NCBI GenBank assembly: GCA_030544215.1
Contig: JARZZO010000004.1
Location: 18,464,501 to 18,528,500 of the forward strand
From: Zantedeschia hybrid cultivar
Lineage: Eukaryota > Streptophyta > Magnoliopsida > Alismatales > Araceae
Length of the DNA stretch: 64,000 nucleotides
Reading direction: 5' to 3'
Shown piece after piece: positions 13,701-25,700 of the stretch (position 1 is the stretch's first letter; each line of letters begins with the position of its first letter). The notes below the pieces were generated by a model that saw only the letters and a program-made list of their open reading frames with translations, searched no databases and was not told where the DNA came from. Made by a program: the position numbers and the translations under genes.

Positions 13701-16700
13701 ATAAAATCACCTTAAGATGGCGCTGTCTATTGCTTACAAGTTCTTAAAGTTCAAAACATAAGGGCTTGGTTACCCCCAACTTTGCAAAATTAGAGAGAGG
13801 AAAGAAGAGCATTGGGTATAAAATAAATGGCATACATTTTACCTTCAATTATATATAAAAGAAAATGCTAGCGTACATAATGACAGTCAAATATAAGCAA
13901 GAAGGTAGGTCTAATACGGATGAGAGTGGTAAGGCAATAACTATCTCTTGAAATTTGCAAAAACAGTTAAATCTATACACATTTATCAAAATAACATGGT
14001 CTGGTTTATCATGCACCTACCTTGAATCAAGTAGACTCTCAACATCACCGAGAATATCTAGCCCTTTACAACTATCCCAGCTCACGGAATCTCAATCTCT
14101 CTCTTAGCCTTAGCAGAAAACTCCTAGCCTAACCGAGGTAAGAGTGGGGACAACTCTACTAAGAAAGCTTATAAATATCACTAGAATCTTGTGGGAATGA
14201 TATTTGTAAAAATATATAAAAATAATTTTATATTTTTAATATGAATTTTTCGTTTGATTCGCGACTCATGAATGATGAGTTAGGTGTTGAATCAAGCGTG
14301 TGGATTCGTATTTGGACCCCTCTTTGTCGACCTCGGTCGAAGTTAATTGCACCAGTGAAGTCACTGGACACCTTTGATTAACCCATTAAACGTGATACTA
14401 AAATTAGCTACACAATAAATAAAGTTTGTGCGAAATTAAAAATGACATAATACACAGATAATTGAGATAATGAGAGCAATGAACTGAATTTTCATTAACC
14501 TGGAATATTACATATTGCAAAGAAGCCCTGATGACCAAAGAGGCATTATAATATGGCAAAACTCTGATTATAATGATCGGATTATTACATCATGATTACA
14601 TGTGTAATTGATATAGCCAATGTGACAGATTTGTGCTCACGATCACATATTTCATATTCGGATCAACGTTCATATAGTCTCGATCTACGTAATCAAACTG
14701 TAAAACCTCAATCTATGGTCACGATCAATGTGATCAGTTCATCAGACTTGTGTTAACGGTCGTATCGATGAGATCAGACCTTAAAATTTGAGTGCATGGT
14801 TGAAATCACTAAGATTAGAACATCGTTTTAAGTCTGCAGTCGAGATCGCAAAGATCAGACCGTTGGATTTGAGCTTATGGTCGAGATCACTGAGGTCGGG
14901 CTGTTGAATTGGAGCTTATAGTCAAGATCATTAAGATCAAACTGTTGGATTGAAGTCCACGGTTGAGATCGCTAAGATAAGACCGTTGGATTGGAACTTA
15001 TGGTCGAGATCATTAAGATCAGACCGTTGGATTTAAGTCCACGGCTAAGATCAATGAGATCAGACCATTAGATTGGAGCTTATGGTTGAGATCATTAAGA
15101 TCAAGCCATTGGATTGAAGTCCACGGTTTAAGATCAATGATATTCGACCTTTGGATTGAAACTTACAGTTGAGATAAAAAAGATTAGACCATTAGATTTA
15201 TGTTCACGGTTGAGATAAAAAAGATCAGACTATTGGATTTAGGTTTATGGTTGAGATAAAAAAAATCAAATCGTTAAACTTGTGTTTACGGTTGATATCA
15301 AAAAGCTCAAATTGCTAGATATCGGGACAATCCAACCGTTAGATTTAAAGTTCGGTCGATATCGGGACAATCCAACCGTTAGATTTAAAGTTCGATCGAT
15401 ATCGGATCGATCCAACCGTTGGATCTGAAGTTTGGTTGATATCGAGACGATCTGACCATTGGATTTGAAGTTCGGTCGATATTAGGACGATCCGACTGTT
15501 GGATTTGAAGTCCGATCGATATCAGGACAATCCGACTGTTAGATCTGAAGTTCGGTCGATAATGGAACGATCTGACTGTTGGATTTGAAGTCTTGTCCAT
15601 ATCAGAATGATCCGAACGTTGGATTTGAGATTCGGCCGATATCGTTCAGATCCGACTGTTAGATTTGAAGTTTGGTCGATGTCGTTTAGATCCAATTGTT
15701 AGATTTGAAGTTCGGTCGATATAGGGACGATTTGACCACTGGATTTGGGATTAGATTAGAGACATATGATATGGTCGCCCGATCAATGTAGTTACAGTAG
15801 ACCCTACCATAATCGACCTAGTTAAGTCATTTGATCAATAGGTCAGGTTGTGAGTGACTTAATCAATGTGATTAAGTCATTTAATTAGTGAATTTGATGT
15901 TTTATGAATATGGTTAACCATATGTTGTTAACATATATGACGTCAGACATATGATTTAATAACATATGACTTAATAACATATGTTAATTACATGTTAATG
16001 AATTTTATGTCACTTTAACAAAACGTGATATATGATTTAATAACATGTGTCATATATTTATGTCACATAAATAAGTTACATGTTAATGGACTTTATGTTA
16101 CATTAACAAGTTACATGTTAATGGACTTTATGTCACATTAACTTAAATGTAACATATGATTTAATAACATATGTCTTAATCATACATATCTTAATGACAT
16201 ATGTTAATGGTTTATATTACATTAACATAAACGTGACATATGATTTAATAACATATCTCTTAATCATATGTCTTAATGACATATATTAGAGAGATTACAT
16301 ATGTTTTAATAACATATGTCAATTAATTAACATGTTAATGGACTTTGTGTCACATTAACATAATTAATGGCCATGATTAAATCATGACCATTAATCATTA
16401 AGATATGTTCCGACCATTAATCATTAAGATATGTTCCGAAGTTTAGGACATGTCTATGTAAGTGTAAGACAATGTTCTAACAGTTGGACAAAAAAGAGAA
16501 GGAGTGGGGTTTAAGCTTACCACTCTTACACAAGGAGTCTTCAAGACCTTGAACCTTGTCTCCGTCCTCCTCAAATAAGCCCCTTAGGGGGGTATTTATA
16601 GTCTCGCTAGGAAGCGGTTAGAAGTCTAAGGGTCCACCCTCACCGGGTGGTAGTTATACTTATTTTCCGCACAAGAAAATTGAATAAAGGTCTCACCCTC

Positions 16701-19700
16701 ACAGGGTGGGAGTTAATCTTTCTTTACACGGGAATCCAAAGCCATTTGACTAAGTCCTGCCCCTACCTCACCGAGCTACGATTAGAGGGGAACCTAGTGA
16801 AGGTATGTGGGAAAAATTACATAAAACCCATTGTTTCATGTTTATTGTTTTATTTACTTAAGTTCAAAAGCAATAGAATAGGGGCCTTTTATTAAAAAAA
16901 TCCCTACCCCTTTTTTATAACTGTCCTTGGACAGCAAGGAAGGAGGAAGAGGGCGCAGCCTACACCCTCACCGGGTGGAGTGCGCAGCCCTCACCCTCAC
17001 CGGGCTCTCGTTTTTTTTTTTTGCCTCCTCTTCTTCTTCTCTCTTTCTTTTTGTTTTTATTTTAAACTGTCCTTGGATAGTTAAGAAAAGAGGAGCAGGG
17101 GGGTTGCGTGCCTCCACCCTCACCGGATGGCCCCCATCCACCCGGTGAGGGTGGGCAATCCTACTCAAAGTAGGATTGCCTCCCCTTTTAATCCTCTTTT
17201 TTTTTTTTTTTGTTTTAATCCCCCCTATGTTTTCTTTCTTTTCTTTTTTCCTTTTTTTGTTCGTTAACTGTCCTAGGACAGTTAGGAGAAGGGGAGGAGG
17301 GCACATGCCTCTCCTCACCCTCACTGGGTGGGTCTTCTCCACCCGGTGAGGGTGAGGAGTCCACCCTAGGGGTGGACTCTTCCCACTGGATTTGGGAAGA
17401 AAAGCGAAGTCCATTAGAGGGTGGACTCTTCCCCCTCCATCCTCATCATCATCATCTTCTTTTTTTTTTTAAAACATTTACTGCTGCTGCTGCCGCTGCT
17501 GTTACTGCTTCTGTTGTTGCCTTTAGTCCCCTGAGGGGCTCCTGCTGCTGCCACCTGCCCTTTCTGGTGCCTCTGCTGCTGTTGATTCTCATGTTCCCTC
17601 TTCATCATCGTCATTATCTTCTTCTTATTTTTTTTGGTTCAACAAACCCTTATCAAATCTAAGCCCATGCCAGTTGTACTAAACCGGGATGCCAAGTGTC
17701 AAACATGCCCACCTAACGAGTCAGAAAGTCTACTAAAAGTCAATGAAATCATCTCACAGAATCTTGTCAGAACTCACTAAGTTCCCATTATCTATATTTT
17801 ATTGTTTTAAATCATCGTTAGAGTTAACGGATACCTTCGAATCTTAGTCATATAATCGATTATACAAAATTTAAGTTATCGATTACCCGTTGGGCAATAT
17901 ATCGATTAGGTTCACGTCTCATTTAATTGATTATTGGGTTCTCAACCATCGATTACATGTATTAAATTTATTAATATAAAAATAGGGTCTACGTTTAATC
18001 AATTACGATGCAGTTAGTTAATTGATTTCATTATCGATTATCAGTTCTCTTAGTTAATCGATTACAAATTACTAGTTATCCCTTAAATCGAATATATGTT
18101 ATTAGGCTAATCAATTGATTCATCTCTTTTTAATCGATTACACTTAGTTCTGCTAATCGATTACGGATTTGTTCAATTAATCGCTCACCTATGTGTTTGT
18201 TAACCGGTTATCCTTTTTATTAGTCTAATCGATTACAAGTTATTCGGCAAATCGATTATGTATCATCCGTGTTAATCGATTATAGGTCTTTCACTTGGTC
18301 AATTACATGGCTTATCCTGACTGCGATTATAAAGCTTATGTGAATCGAATATCTGTTATTTATTCTTCTAGTCAATTACAAGGCTCTTACTTAATCGATT
18401 ATCGGTTATCTGTTTAATTGATTCTTCACTTTAACTTAACTTCGATTATATACTTATCATTCCTTTAATCAATCATGGGTTCTTCTTCTAAATCGATTAA
18501 GGGTTCTTCGGTTAACCGATTAGGAGCATTATCTGGATTGCGATTAACCATTATATTTTTGCTTCGATTACTCCGCTTAACTAAATCGATTACCTGTTGA
18601 TTCCTCAAATTGATTAAGCGTTATTTTCTAAGCCTCACTTTGTTTGTGGAATAAGTCCTGAATAAGATGTTTTATTCTCCTAAAACCTTTTAACCCACTT
18701 TGGTGGAGGGGAGTGCTTAACCCAGGGTGCTATGGGTTATACTAGGGGTTAAGCGGAATAACATGCGGAATAACATGGGTATTTTGAACTCTTAATTCCA
18801 CTCTTTATTCTCTTCTTTATTCTACTTATTCCTACCAAATCACTTAGAATAGCGCAGTGCAATTCTACTTATTCTGGGTGGAATACCAACAATTTACCAA
18901 ATCAAAATACCTCTTATTTTGGGTTAAGAAATCCCCAGAACCTTATTCTGGTTTAAGTTATTCTGCAAACAAAGTGAGCCTAATGGATTTACCTTCAATT
19001 ATATGGACTATTTAACTTTTATTAGTTGCTTATCTTAACTCGGTACTTAGCTTATGCTAATCGATTATCTTTCTTTCCGTTAATCAATTTATGGTTCTTT
19101 TACTTAATCAATTAGATCTAGCTAAATTAGACTAATTTGACGATCCAGAACTTGGGGTGTTACAAATCCTCTCCCCATTAAATAAAATTTCGTCCTTGAA
19201 ATTTGAGAATTACTTACCAAACAACTATAGGTACTTCCTCTACATCTCTCCTCTGCCTCCCAGGTAGCTTCCTCTGTTGGGTTTCTTCTTTACAAGACTT
19301 TTACCATGAGAATCACTTTAGTTCTCAGAACTTGGTCCTTCATATCCAAAATCTGCACTGGCTTCTCCTCAAATGTCAAATCTGGCCGAATTTGCAATGG
19401 ATCATAATCTATGATGTGGGAGGGGTCTGGTACATACTCTTTTTAAATGAAAACATGAAATACTTCATAAACTCCTGACAATGCTGGTGGAAGTGCCAAC
19501 TGATAAGTCACCTCACGAATCCTCTAAAGAATCTCAAAGGGCCCAACATATCTGGGGCTAAGCTTCCCGTTCTTGCCGAACCTCATTACTCCCTTGGTAG
19601 GAGAAACCTACGAGCACACATGGTCACCAACCTGAAATTCTAGCTGCCTCCTCCTTTGGTCTACATAATTATTTTGCCTACTTTGAGTTGTCAATAGTCT

Positions 19701-22700
19701 CTATCTGATCTGCAAAATTTTCTGAGCGATCTTGTACCGACTAAGGTCCAATTAGTTTCTTCTCCCCAAATTCATCCCAACAGACTAGGGATCTGCATGG
19801 TCTGCCATAGAGCGCAGCATAGGAGGCCATTCATTCCTATGCTAGCATGGTGACTGTTGTTGTAGGCAAACTCTATGAGAGGTAGATGCTCATTCCAACT
19901 ACCTTACCAGTCCAAACTGTAAGCTCTCAACATATCCTCTAGAGTTTGGATGGTTCTCTTTGACTGTCCATCAATTTGTAGATGGAAATCTGAACTCAAC
20001 TTAAGTTGAGTGCCCAAAGCTTGCTGCGAACTCCTCCAAAAGTTGGTAGTAAACCTGGAGTCTCCATCTGATATAATGGACACTGGAACTCCATGCAATC
20101 TAGCTATCTTTCGGATGTACAACTTAGCTAAATCCTCTAAGGTCTGTGTGTTTGCCATGGCCAAGAAATAGGCTGACTTAGTTAATCTGTCCACTATAAC
20201 CCAAATGGAATCATGCCTCCTCAGAGTTTTAGTCAATCCCATAACAAAATCCATGGTAACATGCTCCCACTTCCACTATGGAATCTCCATCAACTGCAAT
20301 GGTCCTGCTGGCCTCTGGTGCTCAGCTTCAACTTGTTGACAAGTGAGACACTTGCTCACAAACTCAGCTACATCTCTTTTCATACCTGCCCACCAATAAT
20401 GTTGTTTCAAGTCCTTGTACATCTTGGTACTCACAGGGTGAATGAAATACTGCGATATGTGTGCCTCTGTTAATAAGGTCTTCTTGATCTCTTCATCTTG
20501 AAGAACACAACAATATTCTTTGAAATCTGATCACCCCCTCTGATTAAGAGAAAATCCCAATTTTCCAATCATTTTCTGTAAATCCTGGTCCATAGGTTGG
20601 ATTACTATAATCTGATCCGCTAATGCAGACTTAATGTGCAGTTGTGCCATAAACATATGTTCACTTTTACTCACTGGAGAATAATCAATCAGATCTGACA
20701 TAGTCCTCCACTCTTGGTGTAACTGCACAACCATTAGCCTCTTCCTACTCAACGCATCTCCAACCACATTAGCTTTTTCCGGATGATAGTTCATTGTGAA
20801 GTCATAATATTTTAGAAATTCTATCCACCTTCTTTGTCTCAAATTCAACTCCTTTTGAGAGAAGATGTACTTCAAACACTTGTGGTCAGTGAACACTTCA
20901 AACCGCTCTCCATATAGGTAATGCCTCAAAATTTTCAAAGCATGAACTATATCTGCTAATTCCAAATCATGCATGGGATAGTTTTGCTCATGATTTCTTA
21001 ATTGTGTGGAAGCATAGGCCACAACCTTCCCATTTTGCATTAACACAGCCTAAACCCTTCCTAGATGCATCTGTATAAACCATATAACCACCTGATCCAC
21101 TAGTAAAGTAAAAACTGTGGCTGTGGTCAACCTAGTTTTCCACGCTTGGAAACTAGCCTCACTCTCATCTGACCAGACAAAAGGTACTCCTTTTCCTTTC
21201 CTTGTCAACTTGGTCATTGGAACTACAATGGAAGAAAATCCCTTGATACATCTTCTGTAATAACATGCCAATCTCAAAAAGCTCCTAATCTCTCTGACAG
21301 GCTTAGGCCTCTCCCTGTTTAACACTACCTCCACCTTCGCTGGATCCACTGTAACACCTTCAGCGGATATCACATGACCTAAGAAATGCACTCTATCCAC
21401 CAAAATTCAGACTTATAGAACTTAGCATTGAGCTGGTTCCTCCCAAGGATGGCAGTACCGGTACCGGTACCGGTATCGGTGGGTACCGGTACGTACCGGT
21501 CCGGTACCGGCCGGTATCGGCCCGGTACTATCGGCCCGGTACCGGCCGGTATCGGCCCGGTACCGGCCGGTACCGGCCCAATACTAGTCCGGTACCGGTC
21601 GGTACCCAGGGTACCGGTGCCGGCCGATACCGGTACGTACTGGTATCGGCCGGTACTGCCAACCATGGTTCCTCCCCAAAGCCTCCAACACAATTCTCAT
21701 GTGTTCCTTGTGGTCCTCTATGGATGGAGATTAAACCTACACATCATCTATAAACACCACTACAAATTTGTCCAAATGAGATTGAAACATCCTATTCATC
21801 GAATCCATAAAAGTTGCTAGTGCATTGGTCAGCCCAAACGACATCACTAAGAACTCATAGTGCCCATACTTAGTTCTTAAAGCTGTATTGGGCACATCTT
21901 CACTCTTTATCCTCAATTGATGGTATCTTGACCTGAGATCAATCTTCGAAAATACCTTAGCTACCTACAACTGATCAAACAAATCATCTATTCTAGGCAG
22001 TGAATATTGGTTCTTAACTGTCACTTGATTCAACTTCCTGTAATCTATATATAACCTGAGGGATCCATCCTTCTTCCTTACAAACAACACCAGTGCTCCT
22101 CATGGAGACACACTAGGTCTGACGAATTCCTTATCCTGTATCTCTTGCAACTGCACCTTCAACTCGGCTAGTTCTGCTGGTGCCATTCTATAAAGTGTCT
22201 TAGAGATGGACAACGTTCCAGGCAACAATTCTATAGTAAACTCCACTTCTCTAGGAGGTGGTAATCTTGGGAGATCTTCTGGAAATACATCTGAAAATTC
22301 CCTTACAACATCAATATCTTCTATCTTCAGCTTGCCCTCATCTGAAGGGATTACTATTACTACCACACTAGCCATGTAGCCTAAACCTCCTCTCTTCAGA
22401 TATTTCTTTGCCTTCATAGCTGAAACTATAACTCTGCTACCTTGGGGTCTAGGACACTGATAAACAAAAGATTGCCCTCTTGGTTTTTGGAAAATCACCT
22501 TCTTCCTCTTACAATCTAGGAGTGCAAAGTTATCCCCTAACCAATCCATTCCTAGTATCACATCAAAATCCCTCATGTCTAGCAAATGCAAACAAGCTGT
22601 CAGCTTCTTACCATTGATCTCCACATCTATACTAGGAATAATATATTGAATTTTAGCTGAGACTCCTGCTGGAGTATTAACTGACAACTCTTCAATCTGA

Positions 22701-25700
22701 ACCAATTGTTTATCATTCAACAATGTAGCAAAGCTGAAAGAAATGAATGAATGGGTGACACCCGAATCAGACAACACTCTAGCATGCATGTGGTCAGTGA
22801 GAAGTGTACCTTCAGCCACCTGACTATTTTCTTGCACATCCTCCTTGGTAAGGGCATACACCCTAGTTGGTCCCCTCTGCTGCTGTACTGGTGCTGGTTG
22901 CTGCCTCTACTGTTGCTGCCGCTGATATGGCTGCCAAGGGTACTATTGTCTGGGGTTCCTGCAATCCCTCGCCATATGCCCCTTCTCCCCACAATTGAAA
23001 CATTTCCCTGCTGCCTTCCAACACTCCTTTCCCCTGTGTTGTCTCCCACATTGCTGACATACTGGGGCTGGTCCCCTACCTACTGGCTAACCTGCCTCCT
23101 GAGGTTCCTTCCTTTTCTCCGGGGTTCTCCTGTTGTCAGCATATAGATTCCTCCTCTTGTTCTGATTCTTCTTTTCCTCTAAAAAGTACTCATACTCTGC
23201 CTCAACAATATAGGCTGCCCTCAATGCTGCCTCCGTAGTTTGATGATCTAGTATGGCCACCTTGCTCTTGAGGCCACCTCTTAAACCTCTAACAAAACTT
23301 CTTAACCCTTCTTGCTTCATCTGCACATGTGAGGAGCATATTTCTCCAGCTCCACAAATTTAGCTTCATAATCAGCCACACTCATCCCTCCTTGGGTCAG
23401 ATTCAGAAATTCCAACTCCTTTCTATCTTTCACATGTTGAGGAATGTACTTGGCATGAATTGCTCACAAGTACTCTATCCAAGTAATAGTTTCCTCCCTT
23501 CCTCTGAAAGTGGTCCTCAGAGCTGACCTCCACCATTCATCAGCTCTCTTGAAGCATGAAGGTAGCCAGCACTACCTTGTCTTCCTCTGCGTTTCTCATG
23601 GGCTTGAAAATCTTCTCCATTTCTCTCATCTAACTCTCCACTACTTCTGGCTGGCTCTCCCCCTTAAAGGAAGGAGGTCCTATCTTCTTAAACTTCTCCA
23701 TAAGTGCTACTCCCGAAGTCTTTTCCTGCTGGTTCTGCATCTGAGTCCGAAGTTGAGCTTGTAATACAGCTTGGGCTTGTGCCTGGAGTTGGATGGCTTG
23801 CACTAGTCCTTGAAGAGTCTGCAAAAATCCACTCATGTCTGCTGGAGGAACTACAGGTGCTGCTACTACACCGTGTTCTACTCTCCTCTCAGCTCCATCA
23901 AATGCTCCATCTGAAGGTGCATTCTCCCCTTGGGTAGGACTCATCATGTCTTCTCCAGCCATAACATGAAATCAACTTGGGAGCTTGCAGCCAACCAAAT
24001 CTTAAGGGTTCTTCTTTTAAATTGCTTAAGGGTTCTTCGGTCCGATTACGAGCATTATCTGGACTGCGATTACTCGTTATATTTTTGTTTCGATTGCTCA
24101 ACTTAACCAAATAGATTACTTGTTGGTTCCTCAAATCGATTAAGCGTTATTTCCTAATCAATTTACCTTCGATTATATGGATTATTTAACTTTGATTAGC
24201 TGCTTATTTTAGCATGGTTACTTAGCTTATGCTAATTGATTATCTTTCTTTCCGTTAATCGATTTATGGTTCTTTTACTTAATCGATTTTGTGCCTTATT
24301 TTGATTCCGATCACTGAGCTTGTCTTAATCGATTATCCAAGAGTTAGAATTTTTTGAGTTCTCTTAAGGGCTTCCTACTGAAATCTGTCACATTTCTTAA
24401 GACTTTTCTACCTAGCTAAATTAATTAAGTCTAATTAGATCCAGCTAAACTAGATTATTCTGATGATCTAGAACTTGGGGTGTTACAGTTACCAAGGTAG
24501 TTCTTGGATTCAGATTCCCAAGCAAGTAGAAAGTATTGAAATATAGTAGAAATATTAGAATTCCAATAAACTCTGGGGAAGCCTAACTGCACTGTCGTAG
24601 ACCATCTGAATGCTCTGCACTTGAATGGTGAGTCACCAATGAAACAAGAGGTCACACAGGATTCAGGTATCTATGAATACTTGAATCTGATTTGATTAAG
24701 TCAACACAATTTGCTTTGTCATGCTAGAAAATCTTCAAATGCAAATCTGCCTATTTTTCTGAATACAGTATCATGAACTCCTTGCCGAGAATTCACTTAT
24801 CAGTGGACAAAACTGCAGCACAAAGCATTACTCTGGGCATCCATCATCCAAGTAAATTAGAGAGCTAGTGCATGAGGAATATTTGTGATATCAAATTGCA
24901 TGTTTGCTAGCTTAATTATCTGCAAATTTCTGTCTTCATAGCATATCATAAGTCCTGGATCATATCTTCAACTAATTGATCTGACATATACCAAGACCCA
25001 AAGCCTAAATGTCAAATAGGCCTCTTCTCTGGTTTTAAGATGACTGATCTTGGGGACTTGATCCATATATCCATTCTTTTGATTGATATTTGGGTATTGA
25101 TAAAATGAAGAGAACAGAATGGGAAGACTGAAGAATAACATCCATACATTGCAAGCTGGAGGCACTGTTTGGTTGGAGGAGATGACACACACGTATTACG
25201 TAATGACATTACGTCTCTGTGCACAATTTCTCACTTATAAAAAGGAATCAGGATGTGGCTTTCAAGCGTTTTGAAAGTCATTGCTTCCAATTTCTTTCTC
25301 TGTTAACTTCCAGTTGGAGCTATAGCTTCCAACATCTGATGAGGGGAGTTGCAAATGCATATCGAGAAGAAGTATAAGCAAATACAAATGCATTCAAGAC
25401 AATGTTCAATGGGACAGCTCCTTAGCATCCATTTATTCTTACTGTTATCATGAATTACCTGACTGGATTCTAGTCAACCAACTCGGCGGAATAGTGGGTG
25501 GTGTCCTAGTGGGTTGCAAATGCATATCGAGAAGAAGTATAAGCAAATACAAATGCATTCAAGACAATGTTCAATGGGACAGCTCCTTAGCATCCATTTA
25601 TTCTTACTGTTATCATGAATAACCTGACTGGATTCTAGTCAACCAACTCAGCGGAATAGTGGGTGGTGTCCTAGACTATCATTATTTGTTTCTGGAGTCA

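Larger units (their letters stand above)
12793..19164 (-). repeat. 3' LTR of the Gypsy element, about 6.4 kb and modular
   Basis: Runs from TGTAACACCCC (19164, minus strand) to GACATCACA (12793). Its first part matches the 5' LTR stump at 24005-24487 with many substitutions, indicating an old insertion. Most of its length is repeat modules: ATCGATTA motifs (17.85-18.6 kb), CACCCTCACCGGGTGG units (16.6-17.4 kb), AT-rich repeats (15.9-16.4 kb) and a 40-41-bp minisatellite (14.6-15.8 kb). The U5-side end at 12793-14170 shows no gene. About 6 kb without the MITE is very long for this kind of LTR. Confidence 0.82.
12793..24487 (-). mobile_element. Degenerate Ty3/Gypsy element (Tekay/Del-like) in intron 3
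   Basis: Both ends are defined. The minus strand starts TGTAACACCCC at 24487 and finishes GACATCACA at 12793, flanked by 5-bp duplications GTTAC (12788-12792 and 24488-24492). Internal order on the minus strand is gag, CCHC knuckle, protease, reverse transcriptase, RNase H, integrase and a C-terminal tail, then the 3' LTR. Order and tail place it with chromodomain Gypsy elements. Stops and frameshifts are many. The 5' LTR survives only as about 0.48 kb, and no primer-binding site is visible, so the copy cannot be autonomous. It is antisense to the host gene and carries two younger insertions (18632-18980 and 21445-21666). Confidence 0.9.

Noticed and set aside
16968..17414. 148-codon open frame on the minus strand
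   Set aside because: It follows the CACCCTCACCGGGTGG repeats and A/T homopolymers inside the LTR; repetitive peptide, no motif.
21428..21820. 130-codon plus-strand frame rich in TGTG and VPV
   Set aside because: A by-product of the GGTACC-rich insertion and the antisense of RT.
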